A stretch of 34,971 bases of DNA from Propionibacteriaceae bacterium (GTDB taxonomy: Bacteria; Actinomycetota; Actinomycetes; Propionibacteriales; Propionibacteriaceae), in assembly GCA_031286045.1 (NCBI GenBank), contig JAITVA010000008.1:1-34971 (forward strand), written 5' to 3'. The notes under the pieces are model-generated. The model searched no databases, was not told the origin of the DNA, and was given only the letters and a program-made list of their open reading frames with translations. Below, in pieces: positions 7,972 through 17,945 of this stretch (positions within the stretch are counted from its first letter, which is position 1; each line of letters starts with the position of its first letter). A program made the translations under genes and the position numbers.

Positions 7972-9126
7972 CTACCGCCTTTGTTTCTTCAGGTTGGACA
8001 GTCGTGTCCGGGCGTCCTGGAGTTGACGATCTGTCAGGATCTGTCGCCCAAGGGCGCAGTGGATGAGCAGGCAACTCAGCAAGGGGAGTAGGAACATGCA
8101 GACGAATGCCCAAGCGCCGCGTCCGGGGTTGGGACCGCTTGTGAGCATGGCCAGGCCAAGCACGAATGTCGCCGAATTCACGAGGAGGAAGTACGCGTAA
8201 CTCATGGCGCGATCGCTTGGACGGGGGTTGATTCGGGTTCGGTACCTCCACAGCAGCGCCGCTTCGACGAGTCCGATTCCCGACACGAGCAGCGTGAGAA
8301 GGATGAATTGACCAAAAGCAAACTGATTGCTCCGGTCGGGCATGATGGCGGTCATGGCCGCTCCGATTAGGGCAGGGGTGAACAGCCCCGCTGCTACCCA
8401 TGGGAGTCGATGTCTGGGTATTGAGAGTATCCAGGTTTGCTTGAACCAGGCGGTCAGCTTCGTGAAGGAGGCGAGTACTGTCGCTGCTAGTGCGAGGAGT
8501 CGATGGGCTATGTCGGTCTTGTCGCCGCTGGTGGTGTGGCCATCGGCGGTCGGCACGTGTCGGGCTTCGAGGCGCGCCATCTGGTGCTTGAGATATGAGA
8601 TATCCTGTTTTCTCTGCTCGCGCGCGGCCCGCGTCCACGATTTCGGCACCGGCGAGAAGCGGAACAGATGGGAAGCAATCAGGCTGACGATGAAGACATA
8701 TCCTGCTCCGAAGAGCCATAGTGGTGACTTGGTCAACGCAGGCAGACCAAGCCAGGATGCGGTCGCGACGGTCACCGACGTGAGTCTGAGAAGCGTCACC
8801 GCGGCGTCTTCAAGTGAATGGTATCGCCGCTTGTCGCGACCAGCCACAGCGATGGTGAGGAACAAAGTGATGGGAAGCATCACGCCGGCGAGAAGCAATC
8901 CGACAACCGTGGCAGGGTCTGCTTGCGCAAGCGTGTCCCAGATCGCGCCGACGACGGCCGGGTAGTCGGTGGGCGACTGTGGGGACAAGGGCCCCGCGTT
9001 GAGGAGGACGGCGGAGAAGAGGATAAGCCCAGCCAGGAACAGCGAGAAAAGCGCGTAGCCTACAGTGGCGAGTTTTTCTTTGAGCCTTTGTCGGCTTCGG
9101 GAGTGCCGACCGGCGGGGCTGGTCAC
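7972..9126 (-). CDS. Multi-pass membrane protein of unknown function
   Basis: Long ORF with several hydrophobic segments (e.g. VGYALFSLFLAGLILFSAVLL, VVGLLLAGVMLPITLFLTIAVA, LWLFGAGYVFIVSLIASHLF). Confidence 0.7.
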   Translation of the reverse strand: MTSPAGRHSRSRQRLKEKLATVGYALFSLFLAGLILFSAVLLNAGPLSPQSPTDYPAVVGAIWDTLAQADPATVVGLLLAGVMLPITLFLTIAVAGRDKRRYHSLEDAAVTLLRLTSVTVATASWLGLPALTKSPLWLFGAGYVFIVSLIASHLFRFSPVPKSWTRAAREQRKQDISYLKHQMARLEARHVPTADGHTTSGDKTDIAHRLLALAATVLASFTKLTAWFKQTWILSIPRHRLPWVAAGLFTPALIGAAMTAIMPDRSNQFAFGQFILLTLLVSGIGLVEAALLWRYRTRINPRPSDRAMSYAYFLLVNSATFVLGLAMLTSGPNPGRGAWAFVCMFLLPLLSCLLIHCALGRQILTDRQLQDARTRLSNLKKQRR

Positions 9127-9473
9127 ACGCTTCTCTTCCGAGGACCCGCGCTGGAGGCTGGTCTACAGGCGAAATCCCAAGTGGAAGCGATGTACCTCGG
9201 TGCTTTGCTCATGGCCACACCAACCCTCCTGTCACGCGTCGCACCTTCAAACGATGATATAAGCAAGAGCATAACGATATATTGATTAAAGGGGAAGTAC
9301 CCTTCCCTTGTGTCGCTCGGGCCGGACCTCATTGTCAGTTGACCAACTCGTCAACGGCAGCGGCTCAATGGATAGTAGAAGTCAGGCTAAAGGCGCACTA
9401 GAGGTTCGACTGAAGGTGCGATAGGAGCCATAGGCTATCTGCCATGGCTCCTTCTTTGGCAACCTTTGCTCGG

Positions 9474-10916
9474 CTAGAGGCGTGAAGCTGGCAGCAGGTG
9501 ATAGAGGTACTCTCGCCCGCTGACGCGCGAGCGGGTGACAAGTCCCTGCTTGGTCAAGGATGTGAGAGTGTAGGTCACCTGGCGACGACTGAGGCCAGTG
9601 GCCGACTCCAGGTCCGCAGCGGTGTGTCTGCCTGTCGCCAGGGCTGCGAGCACGCGGTCGCGGGGGGGGTGAGTCATGTCATGAGGCGTGGTTGGTGTTG
9701 TCCGGGCACTTGCGGCAGAGATCTTTGCGGTGAAGCGCACCCCCTGGTCGATGAACTCGGGCGCGGGCAGACCAGCCTCGGCGAGCACTTCGCGTACTGC
9801 TGGAATGCCGCTACCCAACCGCTCGATTACCCGAACGCCGGTCGGCGAGGCGACCGACTGAAGGATCTCGGCCAAACGAGGGTTGCGTAGATGAGAGGGT
9901 GTGTGCCCCAAGGACTCAACGGTCACGCCGAGGAGTCCTCCCTGATTCGAGATGGTCAAGGTTTCGGTTGTGACTCGAAGGGCGACTGGAGTGCTGAGGG
10001 CATAAGGCCCATAGTCGCGATGGACCAAGGCGTTGGCGATCAGCTCACGCACGGCGATCGGAGGGTACACGCTGAGGTCACGAACCTGACCGGAGGCTTT
10101 GTCTTCAACGATGGAGCGACCGGTGACACGGGTCACCCATGCCACTGCGTCGTCGAGCATTGCAGGGATGGGACCCGACAGATAGACGCTTTCGAGTGCG
10201 CGTACTGCTGAGCTGCGCGTCAACGGCAAAAGGCTGGCCTGGATTCCCGCGTTTGGCAGGAACTGTTGTGGATAGATGCCGAAGGTCAGCAGCCCTGCCA
10301 ATGTGGGGCTGTGGTCTTTGGTGAGCACTCCGAGTCGTACCAACAGTTCATCATCGGCGAGGCTTACCAATCGCGGCGAAGTCTGACGTCTCTCCGCCAG
10401 GTAACGGGCGACACCAATCGGGTCGAGATCAGATAGCTTCGCCTCGGGGATGGGCTTTTGATCGAAGCTTGGTTGGGTGCGCTGAGAAATGAAAGCTTGT
10501 TCCTCAAGATCTGATAGTGGATAGTCGCCGTCATATTGTCGCAGGTAGCCCTTACCCGTCCGCCTGACTCGGACCGGCTTCGACTGGCGATCCGCTTCCG
10601 GCACTGTTGCCACAACGATCTGCGCTCCTTCAAAAGGCTCGACGCTCGTCGACACAGTGATGGGTGGACTGAAGGCGTGACGGGCGACGTTGGTGAGCGC
10701 CTGCTGGCACAGGACGGGGTCGTACACCCCGCTGGCGGAGAATCCTGACGCCTCATCCAGCCCGAGGAGGAGCACGCCACCCCCAGGCGTGTTGGCAAAT
10801 GCTGACATTGTCTCGACGCAGCTTTCCGGAAAACCGTGAGTGGCGCGTTTGGCCTCGATTTTGGCGGTGTCACTGCCTTCTTGCCGGAGAATATCGACCA
10901 TGTCCGTTATGCGCAT
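9474..10916 (-). CDS. Schlafen/AlbA_2-domain ATP-binding (RecG-related) protein with C-terminal wHTH
   Basis: EGSDTAKIEAKRATHGFPESCVETMSAFANTPGGGVLLLGLDE (AlbA_2); AVRELIANALVHRDYGPYA...ISNQGGLLG (HATPase_c-like); C-terminal SRRQVTYTLTSLTKQGLV wHTH. Confidence 0.9.
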   Translation of the reverse strand: MRITDMVDILRQEGSDTAKIEAKRATHGFPESCVETMSAFANTPGGGVLLLGLDEASGFSASGVYDPVLCQQALTNVARHAFSPPITVSTSVEPFEGAQIVVATVPEADRQSKPVRVRRTGKGYLRQYDGDYPLSDLEEQAFISQRTQPSFDQKPIPEAKLSDLDPIGVARYLAERRQTSPRLVSLADDELLVRLGVLTKDHSPTLAGLLTFGIYPQQFLPNAGIQASLLPLTRSSAVRALESVYLSGPIPAMLDDAVAWVTRVTGRSIVEDKASGQVRDLSVYPPIAVRELIANALVHRDYGPYALSTPVALRVTTETLTISNQGGLLGVTVESLGHTPSHLRNPRLAEILQSVASPTGVRVIERLGSGIPAVREVLAEAGLPAPEFIDQGVRFTAKISAASARTTPTTPHDMTHPPRDRVLAALATGRHTAADLESATGLSRRQVTYTLTSLTKQGLVTRSRVSGREYLYHLLPASRL

Positions 10917-10927
10917 GTACCTAGACT

Positions 10928-11006
10928 ACGACAAACCACGACGACAACCACGACAAAATCCGTACAACTCGGACAAAATCTCGCCAAATTGGGACAATTC
11001 GAACAA
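10928..11006. promoter_or_regulatory. Helically phased CGACAA/GGACAA-like motif array upstream of the AlbA_2 gene
   Basis: ACAA cores at 10931, 10944, 10953, 10964, 10973, (ccaa 10984), 10994, 11003; mean spacing ~10.3 bp. Confidence 0.7.
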
Positions 11007-11374
11007 TTATGAAATCTTATAAAAGGCTCTCGGGGCGCCACCGCCACGCCTGGCTATGCGATGTGAACGACGCCAGTTCTTGGGAGCGGATCACAGAGGT
11101 TCAGGCCGCACTTCAGGCGCCTATCGCCGATCCAAAGGCGGAAGAGATCACCTGGGTGACTGAACGACTCAAGTGTTTGCGTGGACAGGTTGACGCCTAT
11201 TGAGAGTTCGCAAGACGGTGTTCGCCGCCTGAGCGCATTCGCAGGTGTCCTGTTTTCGCTCGGAGGGCGCTTTCTCCGTTGCGGGGCCAGATCCTCGCGG
11301 GAGTAGTTCTCATAGTTGTGTCAACTGCGGACGGGCACCTCGCCGCTGTGATATGTCGGTAGAGTCGCCGCGAA

Positions 11375-11956
11375 GTGTTGTTTGGTAGCAGAGCGTGGGT
11401 GGGTGATCTGCAAGAGCGTTTTCTCGATAACCCGGCCCTTGCCAAGTCCCTCGCTAACACGATTCAAAGCATGCGAGAAGCGGCGGAGGTAAGGGCTGCT
11501 GCTCTTCGGGCTCAGACCGATGTTGGTGAGCGGATGGGCGAGGAAGCCGGTCGTGAGGTGACACGGATTGAGGGGTCGACTGCGATCCTGCCCGACCGGG
11601 TTGGACCCAGGTCAGGCAAGGTGGATGGAGTGAGCTGGTCGGCCGATAAAGCTACCCTCTTCATCAATGAATACAAGGGCCCCTCGGCAAGCCGGAGCAC
11701 CCGCCAAGTCACGCAAGCCGACGGGACTGTCGCTGCGGCTGAGCAAGGCAGCACTGAGCACCTCGCCGACACGCTGAAGCACGACATGGAGTTCCTTGAC
11801 GCGATCAAGGGTAATCCTGAGTTGTGTGAAGGATTGAAGAACGGCAGGATCACTATCGAATATCGTGTGATACGCGTCACGCAGACCGGTAAGGTCAACG
11901 TGACCACCTACGAAATCGACGCCACTCAACTCAACCTCATCGATCTTCTCGGCTAA
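11375..11956 (+). CDS. Putative orphan C-terminal toxin module (polymorphic-toxin-like)
   Basis: C-terminal toxin-like composition; SWSADKATLFINEYKG carries an ExK-like motif; directly followed by an immunity-like ORF; GTG start. Confidence 0.5.
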   Translation: MLFGSRAWVGDLQERFLDNPALAKSLANTIQSMREAAEVRAAALRAQTDVGERMGEEAGREVTRIEGSTAILPDRVGPRSGKVDGVSWSADKATLFINEYKGPSASRSTRQVTQADGTVAAAEQGSTEHLADTLKHDMEFLDAIKGNPELCEGLKNGRITIEYRVIRVTQTGKVNVTTYEIDATQLNLIDLLG

Positions 11957-11974
11957 TAAAGAAAGGAAAACATC

Positions 11975-12514
11975 ATGGCTGCAGTCACTCCTGATCTTCA
12001 TATCGTCACCTATGAGGAGTTGAAACCCGTCCTCGATGTTTTGGTTGGGTTGCCTGATCATGTTCCGTGGGTGGAGCTATCCAGCATTGTTGATCGTCTT
12101 GGTTGGACCCTCAGGACCGCTGGGGTGGGGCGAACCACTCTTCCTGTGAATCTCACGATGTTTATGGCCGGTGGCATGAACATGGAGGATGGTAGCCGCG
12201 AGTTGGTGAGTGTCGATTTTTTGGTGAGTGACACGCTATATGACGGTTCGAAGGCTTCGTGGAAACGGGCGGTTGAGCGGGCTTTTCCGGTGATGAGGGA
12301 TGTTGTGTCTCGGATTCTTGGTTTTGAGCCTACGCGGGAGCGTCCGTGGGGGTTGCCTGGGTCGACGTGGGATTTGCCGAAGCCGCGTGGTGGTCAGGTT
12401 GATCTTTTGAGGGGTCAGTCTTCTTTGACGGTGTATGTTCAGGCTGAGTGGGTGACGGATCTTGAGTTGGCTCAGATTCGTCATGGTAGGCCTTTCGATG
12501 ATGGTCTGCGTTGA
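11975..12514 (+). CDS. Immunity-like hypothetical protein (possibly DUF6301 family)
   Basis: RBS gaaaggaaaa; ORF of 179 aa immediately downstream of the toxin-like ORF; a truncated copy of its 5' end follows at 12541. Confidence 0.55.
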   Translation: MAAVTPDLHIVTYEELKPVLDVLVGLPDHVPWVELSSIVDRLGWTLRTAGVGRTTLPVNLTMFMAGGMNMEDGSRELVSVDFLVSDTLYDGSKASWKRAVERAFPVMRDVVSRILGFEPTRERPWGLPGSTWDLPKPRGGQVDLLRGQSSLTVYVQAEWVTDLELAQIRHGRPFDDGLR

Positions 12515-12525
12515 GTTCGGTCAGT

Positions 12526-12604
12526 AGAGAGGAAAACGCCATGGCCACGGTCACTCCTGATCTTCATATCGTCAGCTATGAGGAGTTGAAACCTGTCTTC
12601 GGTA
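12526..12604 (+). pseudogene. Truncated duplicate of the immunity-like gene 5' end
   Basis: atggccacggtcactcctgatcttcatatcgtcagctatgaggagttgaaacctgtcttc versus 11975 atggctgcagtcactcctgatcttcatatcgtcacctatgaggagttgaaacccgtcctc; then hits a stop. Confidence 0.85.
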
Positions 12605-12688
12605 TCCACGGGTGAGTCGAGTCGATGATCACTCATGTCCCAGGGCTGTCCCGTTGCCCGCCCCGCCAACCGAGGATCTTGTTCGACC

Positions 12689-13141
12689 TCACTCAGCTAC
12701 CGGCGCGGGAAGGGTGGCGTTGAGGAAGTACAGCTCCACCCGATCAGTCGTCCAAGTCGCCACACCGGTACCGAAAAAGTCCTTGTCCTCCGTCCAAATC
12801 GGGCAGTCGATGGCGAGGGTGGCCGCCAGAATCGGCCAGTCATCGGGATCGCAGCGATTTATCCGGGCCAGTGCTTCATCGCGCCATGGTTCGTAGTCGC
12901 TCTCGTCAATCGGTGTGACGAGAGACTTGAGATCATCTAGCGCAGAAAACACGTCGTCGCGTGTCTCGGCTCCGCGTCTGGCGAGGATGCTCGGTAGGTT
13001 CCTTTCCGCCTCAGCGTAGGCGTACAGCGGCGTAGTCATGGACATAGCGTTTGAGTAGGTCGTCAAGAGACCGGTGGCGTTCTTGCCCAGTACTGCTCTG
13101 ATAAGGATATTCGCATCAAGAACGAGGGACCGACTGGCCAT
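12689..13141 (-). CDS. PIN-domain protein (VapC-like toxin)
   Basis: LVLDANILIRAVLGK ... DPDDWPILAATLAIDCPIWTEDKDFFGTGVATWTTD. Confidence 0.85.
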   Translation of the reverse strand: MASRSLVLDANILIRAVLGKNATGLLTTYSNAMSMTTPLYAYAEAERNLPSILARRGAETRDDVFSALDDLKSLVTPIDESDYEPWRDEALARINRCDPDDWPILAATLAIDCPIWTEDKDFFGTGVATWTTDRVELYFLNATLPAPVAE

Positions 13142-13385
13142 GATCGCCCTTCTTCATGGCTTCGAAGTCTCGCAGGACGTCATCTTCTGTGATCCCTGCC
13201 CGCTCCATTGTTGTCCGGATCGAGTCCGTTGCTGCCAAGAACCTCTCCTTGTTGAACGGTCGTCTGGGTTCTTGGGGGATGAACACCCCCACCACCTGTC
13301 CATGGCGAGTGACGCGAACGACGGATGAGGAATCGATGTAACTGGCCAGGTCATCGCGGAACTGACGCACTCCGACGGTTGGCAT
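13116..13385 (-). CDS. Phd/YefM-type antitoxin
   Basis: MPTVGVRQFRDDLASYIDSSSVVRVTRHGQVVGVFIP; overlaps the PIN gene start; internal Met at 13385 preferred over the 167-aa ORF. Confidence 0.8.
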   Translation of the reverse strand: MPTVGVRQFRDDLASYIDSSSVVRVTRHGQVVGVFIPQEPRRPFNKERFLAATDSIRTTMERAGITEDDVLRDFEAMKKGDHGQSVPRS

Positions 13386-13642
13386 AAGAGTCTCCTGCTT
13401 AGCGGCACTGTGCGTAGCATTAGTGTACGCAAAATGAAAGACCATCGGCGTGTTTGCTGAGTGTCGCGCAGATGGCCGTGTGGCGTCGTCGTGAGCGGGT
13501 GCAGACACCCCTCGGCAGGCGGCTGAATCGGCCTCAATCAGTGTGAGCGGCAGCCTCAACGTGAGGTGGCGCCCCGGTCGAAACCGGAGCGCCACCTGGG
13601 GGAACACCTTCGTGTCCATCGACGCGCAGCACCGTCCGCCTG

Positions 13643-15016
13643 CTACAAGATCAAGGCGCCCAAACCGAAGGCCAGGGCGACGGCGACCGCGATGGTGGCC
13701 ACGCCTGGGATGAAGAATGGGTGGTTGAAGACGTACTTGCCGATCCTGGTCGTGCCGGTGTAGTCCATTTGGACCGCCGCCAACAATGTCGGGTAGGTCG
13801 GCAGGACGAACAGGCCGGAGACGGCGGCGAAGGAGCCGACGATGGCGACGGGCGACATGCTGGCCGCGAACGCGATCGGCATCATGGCCTTGGCCGTTGA
13901 CGCCTGCGAGTACAACAAAGCCGACGCCACGAACAACACGACCGCCAACAACCAGGGGTAGGAGTTCAACACCGACGACGAAGCCGCCTGGATCGCGTCC
14001 ATGTGACCGTTGACGTAAATCGTGTCGAGCCAGGCCACCGAGATGATGCAGATGGCTGCGTTCATGCCAGCTTTGAAGGTCGAGACGTTGAGGATCTCGG
14101 CCACATTCGCTTTCGAGACCAACACGATGACAGCGCCGACGGCCAGCATGATGCCGATGATGCCAGCGGTACGGTCGATGGTCGGGCTCTTGATGACAGC
14201 GATGTTGTCGGAGATTAGGATGGCGTAGACGCAGATCAAGACGACGCCGGTGAGGAAGACGACGACCGAAGCCAGCGCCCCTTTCTTGGCGACGAACTGG
14301 GTGTGCGTCGGCGGTGTCACGGTGCCTGCGGCCAGGCGGCGTTGGTACTCAGGATCAGCGTCGAGCGGTTTCTTGTCGGTCACGCTCATGATGATGCCGA
14401 TGAGGATCACAGCCGCCAGTGACGACGGGATCGAGACGGCCAACAATTGAACGTAGCCGATGCTGGTCTTGTCTTCCAGCTGCCCGGCCAGCCACACGAC
14501 GGCGGCTGAGATCGGGGAGGCGGTGATGCCGATCTGAGAAGCGACGACGGAGATTGCCAAGGGGCGCGATGGGCGCACGTTGGAGTCCTTCGCGACCTCG
14601 ACGATGACTGGGCACAAAGCGATCGACGTGTTGCCGGTCCCACACATGATGGTGAGGAGCCATGAGATCACCGGCGCGTAGATTGAAATGTGTTTCGGGT
14701 GCTTGCGCAGCACCTTCTCGGCCCAGTGGACCAGCAGATCGAGACCACCGGCCACCTGCATGGCAGCGATGGCGCCGATCACCGTCATGATGATGGCGAC
14801 CACGTCGAACGGGATGTAGCCCGAGCCGAGGCTGGCCGCCGTGTCTCCGTTGGCCGGTATCAGCACAGGGAAAGGGCGCACCGGCAGGCCGGTGATGCCC
14901 AGGAGCAGGACGCCGAGGCCGGCACAGAAGCCGATCCCGATCCCGCCCATGCGCACGCCGAGGAAGATCGCTCCGAAGAGGATCACTGTTTGGAGGATAA
15001 ACAGAAAGGTGTCCAT
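13643..15016 (-). CDS. Anaerobic C4-dicarboxylate transporter (Dcu family)
   Basis: MDTFLFILQTVILFGAIFLGVRMGGIGIGFCAGLGVLLLG...IPFDVVAIIMTVIGAIAAMQVAGGLDLLVHWAEKVLRKHPKHISIYAPVISWLLTIMCGTGNTSIALCPVI; next to aspA. Confidence 0.93.
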   Translation of the reverse strand: MDTFLFILQTVILFGAIFLGVRMGGIGIGFCAGLGVLLLGITGLPVRPFPVLIPANGDTAASLGSGYIPFDVVAIIMTVIGAIAAMQVAGGLDLLVHWAEKVLRKHPKHISIYAPVISWLLTIMCGTGNTSIALCPVIVEVAKDSNVRPSRPLAISVVASQIGITASPISAAVVWLAGQLEDKTSIGYVQLLAVSIPSSLAAVILIGIIMSVTDKKPLDADPEYQRRLAAGTVTPPTHTQFVAKKGALASVVVFLTGVVLICVYAILISDNIAVIKSPTIDRTAGIIGIMLAVGAVIVLVSKANVAEILNVSTFKAGMNAAICIISVAWLDTIYVNGHMDAIQAASSSVLNSYPWLLAVVLFVASALLYSQASTAKAMMPIAFAASMSPVAIVGSFAAVSGLFVLPTYPTLLAAVQMDYTGTTRIGKYVFNHPFFIPGVATIAVAVALAFGLGALIL

Positions 15017-15030
15017 GGGTTCAAGCCTTC

Positions 15031-16428
15031 TCAGCCAACCGTCATGGCGTCGAAGCTGAGGAGTTTGTCCAACTCGGCGTTGCTGAGCAGGCCGCGCTCC
15101 TCGACCACCTGGCGAACGGATTTGCCGCTGGCCACGCACTCTTTGCCGATCTCGTCGCAGACCCCATGGCCGAGGACGGGCACCAAGAAGGTGACCAAGC
15201 CGATGGAATTGTGGACGTAGCCTTCGCAAACCTCCTTGTTGACGGTGATTCCGTCGACACAGTTGATCCGCAGGGTGTCGGCCGCGTTGCCCAGCAGGGT
15301 GATCGACTCGAACAGGGATGAGATGATGACCGGCTCCATGGCGTTGAGTTGAAGCTGACCCGCCTCAGCCGCCATCATGGCAGTGACGTCGTTGCCCATG
15401 ACCTTGAAACAGACCTGGTTGACCACCTCGGGGATGACCGGGTTGACCTTGGCCGGCATGATGGACGAGCCCGCCGCCTTCTCGGGCAGATGGAGTTCGC
15501 CCAGACCCGCGCGCGGACCGGAGCCGAGCAGACGCAAGTCGTTGCAGACCTTGCCCAGCTTGACCGCCAGGCGACGCAAGGAGCCTTGGGCCGAGACGTA
15601 CTCCCCGCAATCGCTGGTGGCCTGGACCAGGTCCTCGGCGCTGACGATGGGCAGGCCCGTCACCTGGGCGAGGTGCTTGACCACGGCGGCGACGAAGCCA
15701 GGCGGGGTGTTGATGGAGGTGCCGATGGCGGTTGCTCCCAGGTTGACGGCCAGCAGGCCAGCCGACTCGGCCGCGATGTGGCGGCGCTCCTGGGCGACGA
15801 TGGTGGCGAACCCGTGGAACTCCTGGCCGACGGTCATCGGCACGGCGTCCTGCAACTGGGTGCGACCCATCTTCATGATCGATGCGAACTCGCTGGCCTT
15901 GGCCTCGAAACTAGTTTCCAGCTTCTTGAGGTGGGTGTCGGCGAAGCGATTGAGGGCCACATAGGCGGCCACATGGAAGGCAGTCGGATACGAATCATTG
16001 GTCGACTGCGACATGTTGACATCATCGTTGGGGTGGATGACAGCGTAGTCACCCTTGGCCTTGCCGAGGTGCTCCAGGGCCAAATTGGCGACCACCTCGT
16101 TGGCGTTCATGTTCATGGACGTGCCGGCGCCACCCTGGAACACGTCGATCGGGAACTGGTCCATGCAGCGTCCCTCGTTGAGGATGGCGTCACAGGCCCA
16201 GACAATGGCCTCGGTTTTGGTGTCATCGAGGACGCCGCACTCCTGGTTGGCGAGCGCAGTCGCCTTCTTGACATAGGCATAGGCCCGAATCAGATCGGGC
16301 AGCTTGGCGCTGGTCGTGTTCCCGGAGATGGGGAAGTTCTCGACCGCGCGTAACGTGTGGACGCCCCAATAGGCGTCCGCTGGCACTTCTCGGGTGCCGA
16401 TCAGATCTGTTTCTGTACGAGTTTGCAC
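15031..16428 (-). CDS. aspA: Aspartate ammonia-lyase
   Basis: [71 protein letters not shown] fumarase/aspartase signature. Confidence 0.96.
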   Translation of the reverse strand: MQTRTETDLIGTREVPADAYWGVHTLRAVENFPISGNTTSAKLPDLIRAYAYVKKATALANQECGVLDDTKTEAIVWACDAILNEGRCMDQFPIDVFQGGAGTSMNMNANEVVANLALEHLGKAKGDYAVIHPNDDVNMSQSTNDSYPTAFHVAAYVALNRFADTHLKKLETSFEAKASEFASIMKMGRTQLQDAVPMTVGQEFHGFATIVAQERRHIAAESAGLLAVNLGATAIGTSINTPPGFVAAVVKHLAQVTGLPIVSAEDLVQATSDCGEYVSAQGSLRRLAVKLGKVCNDLRLLGSGPRAGLGELHLPEKAAGSSIMPAKVNPVIPEVVNQVCFKVMGNDVTAMMAAEAGQLQLNAMEPVIISSLFESITLLGNAADTLRINCVDGITVNKEVCEGYVHNSIGLVTFLVPVLGHGVCDEIGKECVASGKSVRQVVEERGLLSNAELDKLLSFDAMTVG

Positions 16429-16598
16429 AGTGAATAAGCCTCACTTCGTTGTTGGTGCCCTTCTGGCCGGGGGTTGACCAGGGACACACCAGGGCACGAA
16501 TCGTCACGCCCCACTGGCTTGATTCATTTTACGCAGTGAGATGGTATTGATCAATGGCCATGCCGTCGCTTGCAATGGTCGCGATCCTGGTGGGGGGG

Positions 16599-17387
16599 TC
16601 AGACGAAGAGCAGTGTGGTGTCGTAGATCAGCTTGGCCTCGACGATGACGACTGCGACCAGAAAGACCCGCCGGATGAAGCTGTTGCCGAGCCGGATGGC
16701 CATGCGGGCGCCGATGAAACCGCCACTGAGATTGCACACGGCCATGCACCCGCCGACGGCCCACAGGATGTGGCCCGAGATCCCGAGAACGACGATGGCT
16801 GCAACGTTGGTTGCTAGGTTCGCCAGCTTGGTCATGGCGGTCGCCTCCAGAAAGCCGTAGCCCAAGATGACGACAAATCCAATGGCGAAGAAGACGCCTG
16901 TCCCTGGTCCGACAACACCATCCCAGAGGCCGACAACAATGCCCAGGAGTCCAGCCAACAGCCAGTGTGCGGTGCCGACGTGTTTGAGGGCCGTGACTTG
17001 GCCCAGCTGCGGCTTGCGCCAAGTGTAGACGCCGATGACCGCCACCACTACCACGATGATCGGCGAGAAGGCCGTGCGTGGAAGGTACTGCACCAGATGA
17101 GACCCCAGGCTCGACCCGCCATACGCTGTCAGCATGGTGACGATAGTCGTCGGCCAGGATATTCGGACTTTTGTCAGGTAAGTCGCAGCCGCAGTCGCCG
17201 TGCCTGCCATGGCGGCGATCTTGTTCGTTCCGGCGATCGTCGCCACCGGCGTCTCCACTGGCAGGCCGATCATGAGAGCAGGCATCTGAATGATCCCGCC
17301 GCCCCCCACGACGGAATCGACCCACCCTGCCGCGAACGCCACCAGGCACAAGGCCAGTACTGTGATGAGGGGGAGTTGGTCAATCAC
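16599..17387 (-). CDS. TauE/SafE-family sulfite/anion permease
   Basis: AAGWVDSVVGGGGIIQMPALMIGLPVETPVATIAGTNKIAAMAGTATAA; GTG start at 17387 inferred. Confidence 0.88.
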   Translation of the reverse strand: MIDQLPLITVLALCLVAFAAGWVDSVVGGGGIIQMPALMIGLPVETPVATIAGTNKIAAMAGTATAAATYLTKVRISWPTTIVTMLTAYGGSSLGSHLVQYLPRTAFSPIIVVVVAVIGVYTWRKPQLGQVTALKHVGTAHWLLAGLLGIVVGLWDGVVGPGTGVFFAIGFVVILGYGFLEATAMTKLANLATNVAAIVVLGISGHILWAVGGCMAVCNLSGGFIGARMAIRLGNSFIRRVFLVAVVIVEAKLIYDTTLLFV

Positions 17388-17444
17388 CTTGTCACTGTAG
17401 CAGGGGAGCACTTGGCGCCGGCTGCCCTGCCGTCTCATCCGGCT

Positions 17445-17671
17445 GTCCCGCACCACCCGTCGGTCCCGTCGGTCCCGCCCCACCCGTCGGTCCCGCACCA
17501 CCCGTGCCTCCTCGCGCCTCCCCGACCAACCCGCTTCGCCCTACCTCCCGCCATCCGCCTCAGGCGCCCCACCCGTAGCGCCCACACCTGCCCGACCAAC
17601 CCGCCTCCCTGCACGTCCCGCCTCCCCGACCGTCCCGCCTCCCTGCACGTCCCGCCTCCCTGCACGTCCCG
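17445..17671. repeat. C-rich degenerate tandem repeat region
   Basis: cctccctgcacgtcccg at 17604, 17638, 17655; gtcccgcaccacccgt and cggtcccg repeats earlier. Confidence 0.75.
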
Positions 17672-17768
17672 CCTCGCCCGTTATCCTCCCGGCCACGTCT
17701 ACAGCCCTGACGTGGGTGACCCGCGCAATGTCGGTGGGTTGCCCGCGTCGTTGCTGCGGAAGTGTGCG

Positions 17769-17819
17769 GCCTGTCAAGCGGTAGCGCTGGCGAGAGTGCA
17801 TTGTCATGAGCGAGCAGGC
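17769..17819. repeat. Degenerate copy of the conserved-core hairpin
   Basis: tcaagcggtagcgc...gtcatgagcgag matches the core of the 32-142 and 27838-27942 elements; arms reduced to gcctg/caggc. Confidence 0.65.
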
Positions 17820-17862
17820 GGACGCTCTCGACAAAGGCATAACGCTTTTTCACCGTCGGTGT

Positions 17863-17945
17863 GACATAACTGTGCAAAGAACGAGTCTTCAGATGGCGCG
17901 TGGGGGCCGAAAGGGCATTCTTTGCTTAGTTGCCGCCAGTTGTCA
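17863..17945. repeat. Shorter palindromic element related to the ~145-bp palindromes
   Basis: aactgtgcaaagaa (17868-17881) pairs with ttctttgcttagtt (17918-17931) with two mismatches; same CATAACTGNGCAA-type arm. Confidence 0.65.

Noticed and set aside
11009-11203. 64-aa ORF divergent from the AlbA_2 gene
   Set aside because: No RBS or recognisable domain; may be a gene remnant, insufficient support
15349-16353. 334-aa + strand ORF across aspA
   Set aside because: Antisense shadow of a strongly supported aspartate ammonia-lyase gene
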